The notes under the pieces: generated by a model | What the model saw: only the letters and a program-made list of their open reading frames with translations | Database searches by the model: none | Told to the model about the DNA's origin: nothing | Program-made: the position numbers and the translations under genes | In this document: positions 28,164 through 37,641 of the stretch, in pieces | Layout of the letters: each line of letters opens with the position of its first letter | Position numbering within the stretch: position 1 is the first letter of the stretch | DNA from: Afipia sp. | GTDB taxonomy: Bacteria > Pseudomonadota > Alphaproteobacteria > Rhizobiales > Xanthobacteraceae | Length of the DNA: 64,000 nt | Direction: 5' to 3' | Assembly: GCA_030652315.1 (NCBI GenBank) | Contig: JAUSAX010000013.1 | Span: forward strand, 80,218-144,217

Positions 28164-29588
28164 GTGCGCCCGCTAGCCCAACAGTTTTCGTCACTAATAG
28201 CCCGACGCGGCGCCGTTCCGCTTCTGATCGTCTGTCTCTGGGCAATCGCGGTGTTCCCTAATTTGCCGGTCAGGTCGTTCATCTGGGAAGAGGGCACGAA
28301 CGCCGAGATCGCTCGCGATATCCTGTCGAACGGCAATTTGCTTCAGCCTGAAGTTTATGGAATCCGCTGGAATGAGAAGCCATCGCTTCTTCCATGGCTG
28401 ATCGCCGGAGTTGCGAAGATCACAGGCGAGGTCAACGAATTTTCCGCACGCCTCCCCGCGATGATCGCGGTGGTGCTAACCGCGTTGCTGGTCCACTCGC
28501 TGACGCGTCGATATGCGAGCCGCGATGCGTCGCTGCTTGCGGCGCTGTTCTTCATGTTTTCGCCGATGCTGATACAGAAATTGGCGATTGCGGAGCCGGA
28601 TACGCTGGTGACACTGCTTTCCTTCGCGGCTTTCGTTCTTTGGTGGAACGGCGTTGAAGTCGGACGTATCGGTATTTGGCGCTGGATCGGATGCGGATTG
28701 CTGCTCGCCGTTCTCGCGATGGCGAAAGGCCCACAACCGGTTGGCTATTTTGCGCTGGCTGTTTCCGCTTACGTCGCCGTCACCCGCCGTTGGCGCGACA
28801 TCCCTGGGCTGTTCGCTTGCCTGACGGTACCTGCGATGGCGACCGTCGCATGGGCGGCGGCGGTTTATCAGCCCGGCGATGAAGCGACCTGGATCAGTTA
28901 CGCGCGCTTGCACTCCGCACCGAGCCTCGCGGATTATCTGGTGCAAAATACGTGGGTCTTTCTCAATCTCATTGTCGAACTGCTGCCGTCCATCCTGCTG
29001 GCACCTTTCCTGATGTGGCAGGTGTGGCAAAAGCCCAGTGCAGACGTTCCGTCCGTCGCATTGCCACTCGCGCTCTATGCAGGCATCTGCACAATCGCGG
29101 TGGTGTTGTGGCCGGGCTCGAACAGCCGCTATGCGATGCCATGCGCTCCCGCGCTCGCAGTACTTGCCGGATTTGCGTGGGAGGCGCTTGCGGGAACGGC
29201 GTATGCACGCTTTCGGGGCGTTACGGTGATTGCCGTCTGCGCGCTGGCTTCTTTCCAGATCGCGCTTGCGAATGTGGTCATGCCGGTGTTTGCGGATCGG
29301 TTTGGAGCGTCACGCATTGCGGGCCAGACCATAGAGCGTGCAGTACGCGCCGATCCGGCCCCGGCGTTCTGCACTGATCTCGCGACAAATCAGCTTTTCT
29401 ACGCGCGGGTGCGGATTCGATGCATCGACGCGCAGAATATTGCATCGGTAACAGCGCCTGCATGGTTGATCATGCCCCGCGATCAGGCTCCGCTGTTGGC
29501 GCAACTCAAGTCCGGCCAGACTGCGCGCGTTGTCGCCGAGACGGAGTCGGGGCCACGGCTGTCGGCGATACGGCTCGAGAAGCAGTGA
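28164..29588 (+). CDS. GT39 (ArnT-like) membrane glycosyltransferase
   Basis: About 474 residues. This is the most ArnT-like of the three: 'RSFIWEEGTNAEIARDIL' matches the catalytic DEGRYAEIA-type loop and 'WNEKPSLLPWLIAGVAKITG' the 'KPPLxYW' region. Around 11 helices follow. The track start at 28077 lies within the upstream gene; I prefer GTG at 28164, just after its TGA, although no ribosome site is obvious. ArnT proper adds 4-amino-arabinose to lipid A, but without arn genes here another sugar is as likely. Confidence 0.78.
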   Translation: MRPLAQQFSSLIARRGAVPLLIVCLWAIAVFPNLPVRSFIWEEGTNAEIARDILSNGNLLQPEVYGIRWNEKPSLLPWLIAGVAKITGEVNEFSARLPAMIAVVLTALLVHSLTRRYASRDASLLAALFFMFSPMLIQKLAIAEPDTLVTLLSFAAFVLWWNGVEVGRIGIWRWIGCGLLLAVLAMAKGPQPVGYFALAVSAYVAVTRRWRDIPGLFACLTVPAMATVAWAAAVYQPGDEATWISYARLHSAPSLADYLVQNTWVFLNLIVELLPSILLAPFLMWQVWQKPSADVPSVALPLALYAGICTIAVVLWPGSNSRYAMPCAPALAVLAGFAWEALAGTAYARFRGVTVIAVCALASFQIALANVVMPVFADRFGASRIAGQTIERAVRADPAPAFCTDLATNQLFYARVRIRCIDAQNIASVTAPAWLIMPRDQAPLLAQLKSGQTARVVAETESGPRLSAIRLEKQ

Positions 29589-29627
29589 TGCGGCCAGCGG
29601 CGACTGCGGCTTCTGCAGTTTCCGCGG

Positions 29628-30152
29628 CTACGCGGCGCGGGCTTTAGACCGCGTAGCCTTTGCCTTGGCGGTCTTGGCGGGCTTCGGCGGCACAGGCTTC
29701 GGGCGCGCTCCCGGGCCGGGGTGGACGTGAACTTCCTTGGCCAGCAACGGTTCGCCGCATTCGGAGCAGGTCATGACCGGATTGAACTGGTGCCCACACT
29801 TCTGATGTTCGTGAAGCAGCGGCCGGCCACGTTCGTCCACCATGTGGATGTCGCCCCAGTGAACGATCGCCATCATGATCGGGTAGAGGTCGAGCCCCTT
29901 CTGGGTCAGGATATATTCGTGCCGCTTGGGCGATTCCTGATAGGCAACGCGGCGGAGCACGCCGAGGCGGACCAGCTTTTTCAGGCGTTCCGCCAGGAGA
30001 TGGCGGGTAATACCGAGGGCGGACTGGAAGGCCTCGAACCGGCGGGTTCGCAGGAAGCATTCCCGCAGGATCAGCAGGCTCCAGCGGTCACCGATGACCC
30101 CGATGGTGCGGGCCATGGAACACGGCTCTTCCTCAAGTTCGTCCCATCTCAT
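29628..30152 (-). CDS. HxlR family transcriptional regulator with zinc-ribbon-like tail
   Basis: The 174-residue protein has the HxlR winged helix at residues about 8-105: 'CSMARTIGVIGDRWSLLIL', including the conserved N-terminal Cys11, then 'FQSALGITRHLLAERLKKL' and 'YILTQKGLDLYPIMMAI'. Beyond it lie C119, H121, C129 and C132 ('KCGHQF', 'MTCSECGEPL'), a possible zinc ribbon, and a Lys/Ala/Pro-rich tail that could touch DNA. It is divergent from the CoA-metabolism genes. Palindromes of the type bound by HxlR proteins lie between them and at the second divergent promoter, so it is the likely local repressor. Confidence 0.88.
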   Translation of the reverse strand: MRWDELEEEPCSMARTIGVIGDRWSLLILRECFLRTRRFEAFQSALGITRHLLAERLKKLVRLGVLRRVAYQESPKRHEYILTQKGLDLYPIMMAIVHWGDIHMVDERGRPLLHEHQKCGHQFNPVMTCSECGEPLLAKEVHVHPGPGARPKPVPPKPAKTAKAKATRSKARAA

Positions 30153-30213
30153 GGTCGTCTCCGGTTCGCAAATCAGGCGGATCGTCAGATATATTTATAG
30201 CTGGCTCGGATAC

Positions 30214-30230
30214 CATTCTAAATAGGCACT
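30214..30230. promoter_or_regulatory. HxlR operator-like site 1
   Basis: CATTC-TAAATAG-GCACT matches the AGTTC-N7-GAACT pattern of the other three sites with two deviations. It lies 62 bases upstream of the hxlR start. An overlapping longer inverted repeat, AAATAGG...CCTATTT, spans 30220-30252 and contains a weaker match at 30232-30248. Confidence 0.45.
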
Positions 30231-30298
30231 AAGTTGGACAAAAGTCCTATTTCAGACTCGCGGGGCAAAATTGGTGTATTCGGGCGGTTCGAATTGAC

Positions 30299-30315
30299 AG
30301 TTCAATTTTAGAACT
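30299..30315. promoter_or_regulatory. HxlR operator-like site 2
   Basis: AGTTC-AATTTTA-GAACT is a perfect 5-bp inverted repeat. Its reverse complement, AGTTCTAAAATTGAACT, is nearly identical to site 4 at 33968. It lies about 97 bases before the isomerase gene that opens the plus-strand operon. Confidence 0.6.
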
Positions 30316-30411
30316 CTATGAAGGACTATCACTCCGGACAAGGTCGGCGGTGTGAAAATGCGCCGGACATGAGTGTACGCCAGACAGAAGTTGCAGAGGA
30401 GGAGAAGCACG

Positions 30412-31050
30412 GTGGCCAGTCCCTTGAAGGTCGAGTTTCAGTTCGATTTCGGCAGCCCCAATGCCTATCTGGCGGAGTATGCGCTTCCGGGCATCGAGCA
30501 ACGCACCGGCGTCAAGTTCGACTATGTCCCGGTCCTTCTCGGGGGCATCTACAAGGCGACCAACAATATGTCGCCGTTCGATTCGCTGCGCGGCATCAAG
30601 AACAAGCCGGAATACAATGCGCTGGAAACCGAGCGCTTTATCCGCCGGCACAACATTACCAAGTTCAAACCGAATCCGTTTTTCCCGGTCAACACGCTGA
30701 TGCTGATGCGCGGCGCCGTCGCCGCCCAGCTCGAGGACGTGTTTGAGCCGTATTTCCGCGCCGCCTACCATCATATGTGGGAAGAGCCGAAGAAAATGGA
30801 CGATGTTGAAACCTTCCGCAACGCGTTCATTTCGTCCGGTATCGATATCGACAAGCTGATTGCGCGTGCGCAGCAAGACGATGTGAAGAAAAAGCTGATC
30901 GACCTGACCACAGACGCCGTCAATCGCGGTGCGTTCGGCTCACCGACGTTCTTCGTCGGCACGGAAATGTTTTTCGGCAAGGATCAGCTTCGCGATGTCG
31001 AAGAGTTGATTGTCGAGCAACTCGGCGCGGCGAAAGCGAAATCCGCCTGA
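30412..31050 (+). CDS. 2-hydroxychromene-2-carboxylate isomerase-like (DsbA/GST-kappa fold)
   Basis: About 212 residues. 'VEFQFDFGSPNAYLAEYAL' is the N-terminal signature of HCCA isomerases, with the serine replacing the DsbA CxxC, and 'FGSPTFFVGTEMFFGKDQL' is the conserved cis-proline region near the C-terminus. Such enzymes use glutathione to isomerise double bonds or ring-open products in aromatic degradation. The GTG at 30412 has a strong GGAGGAG about 10 bases upstream and is preferred over the track's 30373. It begins the cluster beside the HxlR gene; the CoA transferase follows after 92 bases. Confidence 0.85.
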   Translation: MASPLKVEFQFDFGSPNAYLAEYALPGIEQRTGVKFDYVPVLLGGIYKATNNMSPFDSLRGIKNKPEYNALETERFIRRHNITKFKPNPFFPVNTLMLMRGAVAAQLEDVFEPYFRAAYHHMWEEPKKMDDVETFRNAFISSGIDIDKLIARAQQDDVKKKLIDLTTDAVNRGAFGSPTFFVGTEMFFGKDQLRDVEELIVEQLGAAKAKSA

Positions 31051-31075
31051 GACCTCAGGTCTTTCACTGAAAGAC
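31050..31075. promoter_or_regulatory. two overlapping palindromes between isomerase and CoA transferase
   Basis: AGACCT-C-AGGTCT (31050-31062) and GTCTTTCA-C-TGAAAGAC (31059-31075) are perfect palindromes sharing four bases, so as RNA the two hairpins would exclude each other. They begin at the isomerase stop codon. They may be a weak terminator, a processing site or an operator. Confidence 0.4.
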
Positions 31076-31142
31076 TTCTTCTGAATGCAGCGGGCGAAGC
31101 CAGCAGCAGGGCCGTCCGCGACGTCATATAGGGAAGAGACAA

Positions 31143-32342
31143 ATGTCCGGTCCTTTGAGTGGTGTGCGCGTGCTGGATCTGACCGGCGTTGTGTCGGGTC
31201 CATTTGCGACAATGTTTCTCGCGGACCAGGGCGCCGACGTCCTGAAGATCGAGCCGATCGGTGGCGACATCACCCGCCGCAGCCGCGCGATTATCGACAA
31301 AGCCGGCGAGTTTTCCGCGCTGTTCATCTCGTCGAACCGGGGCAAGCGTTCGCTGTCCATCGACATGAAGAGCGAGATCGGGCGCGAAGTGCTGGCGAAG
31401 CTGGTGGCGCAGAGCGACGTGCTGGTGCAGAACTTTCGCCCGGGCGCGATGGAGCGGCTCGGGCTTGGCGCCGAGGAATTGCGCAAGAAGCATCCGCGTT
31501 TGATCTACGTCTCGATTAGCGGTGTTGGCGACAGCGGACCTTACGTGAAGAAACGGGTCTACGATCCTATCATTCAGGGCTTGTCCGGGTTCGCGGATAT
31601 TCAGTCGCAGCCGGTGACCAACCGCCCGCAGATGATCCGCACGATTGTCGCGGACAAAACCACGGCGGTGTTTACCGCGCAGGCGGTATCGTCGGCGCTC
31701 TACGCGCGTGAGAAGACCGGGAAGGGCGACCATATCCAGGTCGCGATGCTCGACACCATGATCTCGTATCTGTGGCCGGAAGGCATGATGCAGTACACGG
31801 TGGTGGGCGCGGAAGTCGCGGCGGGCGATCCCAACGACCGGCCTGATCTCGTGTTCAAGACGCTTGATGGCTACATGACTTGCGGCACCATCTCGGATTC
31901 GGAGTGGCAGGGATTCTGCAAAGCTTCGGGCGATCCTGAACTGGCGAAAGATGAGCGCTTCACCACTCCAACCAAGCGCAACCAGAATGCGACCGCGCGC
32001 ATCAACAAGATGCAGGAATACATTGGTCAGCGCACCACAGCGGAATGGCTGGAGCGGCTCGATGCAGCCGACGTACCGTGTGCGCCGATCCTGCGTCGCG
32101 GTGAGATCATCCAGAATGAGCAAGTGGTTGCGCGGGGCCTGATTGAGGAGTTCGAACAACCGACGGTGGGCCGGGTGCGTCAGCCGAAACCAGCAGCCCG
32201 GTTCGAAATCAATGAGGCGGTCATCGGTGGTCCCGCGCCGCGCGTCGGCGAGCACTCCCGCGTAGTGCTACGTGATCTCGGCTACAGTGATAGCGCCATC
32301 GACAACATGGTTGCGTCGAAAGCGGTCAGGGTCGCGAGCTAA
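31143..32342 (+). CDS. CaiB/BaiF (family III) CoA transferase
   Basis: The 399-residue protein has the family III features: 'GVRVLDLTGVVSGPFATMFLADQGADVLKIEP' at the N-terminus, 'LFISSNRGKRSLSIDMKS', and the catalytic aspartate region 'GDHIQVAMLDTMISYLW'. It moves CoA between carboxylic acids. With an acyl-CoA ligase also in the cluster, it may activate the substrate using CoA from a later product. It reads in line with the isomerase and is convergent with the GST gene across a strong terminator. Confidence 0.9.
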   Translation: MSGPLSGVRVLDLTGVVSGPFATMFLADQGADVLKIEPIGGDITRRSRAIIDKAGEFSALFISSNRGKRSLSIDMKSEIGREVLAKLVAQSDVLVQNFRPGAMERLGLGAEELRKKHPRLIYVSISGVGDSGPYVKKRVYDPIIQGLSGFADIQSQPVTNRPQMIRTIVADKTTAVFTAQAVSSALYAREKTGKGDHIQVAMLDTMISYLWPEGMMQYTVVGAEVAAGDPNDRPDLVFKTLDGYMTCGTISDSEWQGFCKASGDPELAKDERFTTPTKRNQNATARINKMQEYIGQRTTAEWLERLDAADVPCAPILRRGEIIQNEQVVARGLIEEFEQPTVGRVRQPKPAARFEINEAVIGGPAPRVGEHSRVVLRDLGYSDSAIDNMVASKAVRVAS

Positions 32343-32344
32343 CG

Positions 32345-32376
32345 AAACAAGGTCGACGAAAACGTCGGCCTTGTTT
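32345..32376. terminator. bidirectional terminator between CoA transferase and GST genes
   Basis: AAACAAGGTCGACG and CGTCGGCCTTGTTT form a 14-bp stem with one G-U pair around AAAA. The A-rich left and T-rich right edges suit termination of both converging transcripts. Confidence 0.7.
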
Positions 32377-32393
32377 GTTGTCGTTCAAGAAAA

Positions 32394-33071
32394 TCAGGCG
32401 GGACGTCTGACCGGCTCTCCGGGGGCAGGTGGGACATTGGCAGCGGTACCGCGCAAATAACCCGGACGCGTCTTGATACGCTCAAGGTATGGATGAGCGT
32501 TATCGCAGATGCCGACGCCGTACGCGATTGCCCATTCGAGGCATGTTGTCAGCAGAATGTCAGCACTGGTGAATTGATCTCCCATCAAAAAGGCGCGTCC
32601 ATCGTCGAGTGCGACCTCGACGTGACGCAACTGCTCGCGAAAGTATTCTCCGGCTTTGGCAACGACTTCGGGTGCAACGCCGTATATCGGTCCGAGCGCA
32701 TTGGCGCTGTGCCGTCGCATCACATACAGGCTTGTGGAATCAAGTTCGGTGACAATGAAAAAGCACCATTCCAGCCACTTGGCGTATTGCTGCTTCTCTT
32801 CAGGAATAAGCGATACATTGGGTGTGGAATAGGTCCGTGACAGATACGCGACAATCGCCGCGCTTTCTCCGATGGCGAAATCGCCATCCTGCAGCAGCGG
32901 GACCTTCTGGCGCGGATTGAGCTTGGTGTACTCTGCCGTCTTGGTTTCGCCGGTGCGGGGACCGATGGCGTAGGTCTCGTACTTAAGACCCAATTCTGCC
33001 AGCGCCCAGTGTGGCCGAACGGTTCGGCTGGTTCCGACGCCCCACAGGGTAAGGTTCGGGGCGGTCGTCAT
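32394..33071 (-). CDS. glutathione S-transferase
   Basis: About 225 residues. The thioredoxin-like N-domain shows 'LTLWGVGTSRTVRPHWALAEL' and the glutathione-binding 'NPRQKVPLLQDGDFAIGESAAIVAYL', followed by the helical C-domain with 'DQFTSADILLTTCLEWA' (N-capping box). It may detoxify or open an epoxide or aryl intermediate of the pathway. The ATG at 33071 lies one base after the SDR stop; the track start at 33161 would overlap that gene. The pair SDR-GST forms the minus-strand arm of the cluster. Confidence 0.88.
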   Translation of the reverse strand: MTTAPNLTLWGVGTSRTVRPHWALAELGLKYETYAIGPRTGETKTAEYTKLNPRQKVPLLQDGDFAIGESAAIVAYLSRTYSTPNVSLIPEEKQQYAKWLEWCFFIVTELDSTSLYVMRRHSANALGPIYGVAPEVVAKAGEYFREQLRHVEVALDDGRAFLMGDQFTSADILLTTCLEWAIAYGVGICDNAHPYLERIKTRPGYLRGTAANVPPAPGEPVRRPA

Positions 33072-33072
33072 G

Positions 33073-33825
33073 TCACCATGTCTCCACGGAGGGACGCAGA
33101 TCGAGTTCGTGAGTCCAGCCATCGCGTTTTTGCTGATGCGCGAACCAGTATGCGTCCGCAATGGAATCCGTCTTGGTCAGGCTGTCTGCGGGGATATCGC
33201 TGGCTTGGATTCCCTTCGCCGCCTTCATACGCTGGTGGATAGCCTCGCTGTCAACGGCAGCATCGATCAGCAGGTGAACGACGTGAATGTTCTTCGGCCC
33301 GAGTTCACGGGCCATCGATTGGGCCACGGCACGGAGGGCGAACTTCGCTGACGCAAAGGCGGCAAAGCCCTTACCGCCGCGGACGCTCGCAGTGGCACCT
33401 GTGAACAGAATGGTGCCGCGTCCGCGCTGCATCATGTATTTCGCCGCTTCACGGCCGACGAGAAAGCCGCCATAGCAGGCGAGTTCCCATGCCTTGAAGA
33501 ACAGCTTCTCGGTGGTTTCCAGCAGGGGCTTGTTGACGTTGGATCCAGCGTTGAACAGACAGACCTCGATCGGCCCGACCTCTTTTTCAATGCGGGCAAA
33601 CATCGCCTGCACATCGGCTTCCTGACGGGCGTCAACGCTGATAGCGTGAACCTCACATCCTTCCGCCTTCATTTCGTCGACGAGGCCTTGGGATTTGGCG
33701 GCTTCGCGGCGCGCGACACAGACCTTGTATCCGCCTCTTGCAAATCGCCGTGCCACAGCCGCGCCAATGGCGTCGCCCGCACCAACCAGCAAAACCACGC
33801 CACCTTGATCCACGCCGACCTCCAT
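33073..33825 (-). CDS. SDR family oxidoreductase lacking the catalytic tyrosine
   Basis: The 250-residue classical-size SDR has a modified cofactor motif, 'LVGAGDAIGAAVARRF', and 'ILFTGATASVRGG' with the serine. Where YxxxK should be it reads 'FAAFASAKFALRAVAQS', so phenylalanine replaces the catalytic tyrosine. 'ARELGPKNIHVVHLLID' follows. A paralogue with the same change is at 35682. Possible roles are an atypical hydroxyacyl-CoA dehydrogenase or a non-redox function. A copy of the 17-bp operator-like motif abuts its start codon, so it should be controlled by the HxlR protein. Confidence 0.85.
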   Translation of the reverse strand: MEVGVDQGGVVLLVGAGDAIGAAVARRFARGGYKVCVARREAAKSQGLVDEMKAEGCEVHAISVDARQEADVQAMFARIEKEVGPIEVCLFNAGSNVNKPLLETTEKLFFKAWELACYGGFLVGREAAKYMMQRGRGTILFTGATASVRGGKGFAAFASAKFALRAVAQSMARELGPKNIHVVHLLIDAAVDSEAIHQRMKAAKGIQASDIPADSLTKTDSIADAYWFAHQQKRDGWTHELDLRPSVETW

Positions 33826-33827
33826 AT

Positions 33828-33844
33828 AGTTCTTATTTGGTACT
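33828..33844. promoter_or_regulatory. HxlR operator-like site 3
   Basis: AGTTC-TTATTTG-GTACT keeps the 5-7-5 layout with one mismatch between the arms. It begins two bases from the start codon of the minus-strand SDR gene, where a bound repressor would block transcription or initiation. Confidence 0.5.
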
Positions 33845-33967
33845 TTCTCTCATAGCTGCCCTGTTGTGTCTTGTAAACGGTAATCCCCGCAATTTTAGCG
33901 CTGAGGATGATACATGTAAGATCCACGGAGGGTTTAATTCCTGTGCAATGCACCAATGCGATTGACT

Positions 33968-33984
33968 AGTTCTAAAAAAGAACG
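33968..33984. promoter_or_regulatory. HxlR operator-like site 4
   Basis: AGTTC-TAAAAAA-GAACG is close to the reverse complement of site 2 (AGTTCTAAAATTGAACT). It lies 60 bases before the acyl-CoA ligase start, in the second divergent promoter region of the cluster. Confidence 0.6.
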
Positions 33985-34044
33985 CTAATTTGCGCGACAT
34001 CGAAGATCGCAGGGAAGCGGTCCGATAGTTGCCGGGAGGTTGAA

Positions 34045-35616
34045 TTGGGAAGCGCAGCGCAGGCGATCGACGTCGCCGATATCGAGGTTCGCAAGATTTT
34101 GGACGGTTTGCCGGATCGCCTGCACCGGGCTCTCGACCGGGCGGCCGCCGAAACTCCGGATTATCCGGCGCTGATCGACGATTCCCGTACGTGGTCCTAC
34201 CGCCAACTTTCCGAAGCCCTTCAGGCGACAGCATCTGCTTTGCAGGCGCTTGGTGTGCGTCCCGGTGATCGCATCATGCTGGTCAGCGAGAATTGCATCG
34301 AGATGGCGTGCCTGATGCTGGCGGCGAGCCAACTGAATGCATGGGTGATTGTCTCCAATCCAAGGCTGTCCCCGCGCGAGCTCGATCAGATTCGCGACCA
34401 CAGCGGTGCGCGCCGCATGTTCTTCACGACGAGAGTCTCTCCGGAGGCCGCCAATCATGCGGCCCGTCTCAACGCAGAGATAGGAAAAATCGGCCCGCTT
34501 TCGGACATTGGTATCGGCGAGTTGAACGAATCGACCCAGCCCGAGCCGGTTGAGGCAGATCCGACCAAACAGGTGGCCGTCCTGATCTATACCTCAGGCA
34601 CGACCGGCACGCCGAAGGGCGTCATGCTGACTCATGGAAATCTGTTGTTCAGCGCGAAGGGGACCGCGGTGCTCAGGCACATGACCAGCAAGGACAAGGT
34701 CTACGTCGTGCTGCCGATGTCGCACATCGTCGGTGTGTCGCTAATCCTGATGACGCTATTAACCGGTGCCACGGCGCGGCTCGTCAGCAAATACGACCCG
34801 GCGGCGTTTGCCAGGCACATTGCGGAAGAGGGAATTACGACCGTCAACGGCGTGCCGGCGACTTATCAGCGTTTGCTCGAGTACAAACAAGTCGCGGGTC
34901 TCTCGAAGCTGGACAGGGGCTCGCTGAGACTGATCGCGGTGGCTGGCGCGCCGCTCGATCTCGACCTGAAAACCCGGGTCGAGGCAGAACTTGGTATCCC
35001 GCTCCTGAACGCCTACGGGATCACTGAGACATCGCCCGGCATTTCCGGCGTGCGGCTGGAATCGCCACGAACGGACCAGTCTGTCGGCGGCGTGATGCCC
35101 GGTGTCGAAAGCCGCATCGTCGGTCGCGACGGCAGGATCATCACCGACGGATCGGTGGGTGAGCTGCACGTGCGTGGCCGCAACGTGATGCTGGGATACT
35201 ATCGGGCGCCCGATCTGACCGCCAAAGCCATCGATCCAGACGGCTGGTTCCTCACGGGCGATCTCGCTCGCTTGGAGGGAGATGCGCTGTTCATTGTGGG
35301 CCGTAGCAAGGAAATGATCATCCGCTCCGGCTTCAATGTGTATCCTGCTGAGGTCGAGGCCGTTCTCAACTCGCATGACGCCGTTGTCCAGTCCGCGGTG
35401 GTAGGACGCCCGGTCGATGGCAACGAGGAGGTCGTCGCGTTCGTCCAATTGTTGAACGGTTCGAAGGTCAGCGCCTCGGAATTGATGGACTACGTTCGCC
35501 CGCAGCTCACGTCGTACAAGCGGCCGTCCCAGATCATCGTCCTCGAGGCACTGCCGGCGACATCGACGGGAAAAATCCTGAAACACAAGCTGGCTGAATC
35601 TTTGCGGGAAACCTGA
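34045..35616 (+). CDS. AMP-dependent acyl-CoA synthetase (class I ligase)
   Basis: The 523-residue protein belongs to the ANL superfamily. The AMP/ATP loop is 'IYTSGTTGTPKGVMLTHGN', followed by 'LNAYGITETSPG', the 'GWFLTGDLARLEGD' hinge aspartate, and C-terminal 'ATSTGKILKHKLAE' with the adenylation lysine. It makes an acyl- or aroyl-CoA from the acid, probably the entry step of this cluster. The TTG start has GGGAGG seven bases upstream. It heads the second plus-strand operon, behind operator-like site 4. Confidence 0.93.
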   Translation: MGSAAQAIDVADIEVRKILDGLPDRLHRALDRAAAETPDYPALIDDSRTWSYRQLSEALQATASALQALGVRPGDRIMLVSENCIEMACLMLAASQLNAWVIVSNPRLSPRELDQIRDHSGARRMFFTTRVSPEAANHAARLNAEIGKIGPLSDIGIGELNESTQPEPVEADPTKQVAVLIYTSGTTGTPKGVMLTHGNLLFSAKGTAVLRHMTSKDKVYVVLPMSHIVGVSLILMTLLTGATARLVSKYDPAAFARHIAEEGITTVNGVPATYQRLLEYKQVAGLSKLDRGSLRLIAVAGAPLDLDLKTRVEAELGIPLLNAYGITETSPGISGVRLESPRTDQSVGGVMPGVESRIVGRDGRIITDGSVGELHVRGRNVMLGYYRAPDLTAKAIDPDGWFLTGDLARLEGDALFIVGRSKEMIIRSGFNVYPAEVEAVLNSHDAVVQSAVVGRPVDGNEEVVAFVQLLNGSKVSASELMDYVRPQLTSYKRPSQIIVLEALPATSTGKILKHKLAESLRET

Positions 35617-35632
35617 CGCCTCCTTTGGCGTC
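35615..35632 (+). other. small hairpin after the acyl-CoA ligase
   Basis: GACGCC-TCCTTT-GGCGTC is a 6-bp GC-rich hairpin directly after the stop, without a T-tract. It may protect or process the message; the operon seems to continue into the SDR gene. Confidence 0.35.
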
Positions 35633-35681
35633 GGGCGCAGACTACGATCTTTGAAACTTACTCTGGTTCGGGAGAACGACC

Positions 35682-36425
35682 TTGCAGAAACGAAACGCGA
35701 CCGTGGCCGTGATCGGCGCCGGGGATTTCATCGGCGGCGAGATCGCCAAGAAATTCGCATCGGAGGGGTTCACTGTCTTTGCGGGACGGCGGCAGGGCGA
35801 GAAGCTCGTCCCGCTCGTCAAGGAGATCGAGGCTGCGGGCGGCACTGTATTCGCCCGCTCGCTCGATGCACGCAAGGAAGAGGAAATGATTTCCTTCATT
35901 TCCGATGCTGATAAGCATGCGCCGCTTGAAGCATGCATTTTCAACATCGGCGCGAATGTCAATTTTCCGATTCTCGATACGACGGAACGCGTTTTCCGGA
36001 AGGTCTGGGAGATGGCCTGTTATTCCGGCTTTCTCGCGGGACGCGAAGCGGCTCGCGTGATGCTGCCGCGTGGCAAGGGTGCTATCTTCTTTACGGGGGC
36101 AACTGCGAGCTTGCGCGGCGGTTCGGGCTTTGCGGCTTTCGCCAGCGCCAAGTTCGGTCTGCGCGCTGTCGCGCAGTCGATCGCACGCGAACTTGGACCG
36201 AAGAACATCCATGTCGCGCATCTCATCATCGATTCCAGCGTCGATACCGAGTGGGTGCGTCAGCTGATTGCCAACCGCGAAGGCAAGGAAGCGATCGAGA
36301 ATCTCGATCCGAACCGCCTGATGCGTCCGGCCGCCGTCGCGGAAACATACTGGCAGCTCTATCAGCAGCCACGGGACGCCTGGACCTTCGAGACCGAAAT
36401 CCGCCCCTTCGGCGAGAAGTGGTAA
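35682..36425 (+). CDS. SDR family oxidoreductase lacking the catalytic tyrosine (paralogue)
   Basis: The 247-residue SDR is clearly related to the one at 33073-33825: 'VIGAGDFIGGEIAKKFASEG' for the cofactor, 'IFFTGATASLRGGSG', and 'AAFASAKFGLRAVAQSIAREL', again with Phe in place of the active-site Tyr. It starts with TTG after GGGAG. It is followed 13 bases later by the acyl-CoA dehydrogenase, which suggests work on an acyl-CoA, perhaps the 3-hydroxyacyl step or a double-bond step; the missing tyrosine leaves the chemistry open. Confidence 0.85.
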   Translation: MQKRNATVAVIGAGDFIGGEIAKKFASEGFTVFAGRRQGEKLVPLVKEIEAAGGTVFARSLDARKEEEMISFISDADKHAPLEACIFNIGANVNFPILDTTERVFRKVWEMACYSGFLAGREAARVMLPRGKGAIFFTGATASLRGGSGFAAFASAKFGLRAVAQSIARELGPKNIHVAHLIIDSSVDTEWVRQLIANREGKEAIENLDPNRLMRPAAVAETYWQLYQQPRDAWTFETEIRPFGEKW

Positions 36426-36438
36426 CGGGAGCTGTCCG

Positions 36439-37620
<1,182 letters not shown>

Positions 37621-37641
37621 TCGCATCGCACGAGGCATCCG

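Noticed and set aside
30984-32255. 423-residue minus-strand ORF
   Set aside because: It is the antisense shadow of the CaiB-type CoA transferase, which has clear motifs on the plus strand.
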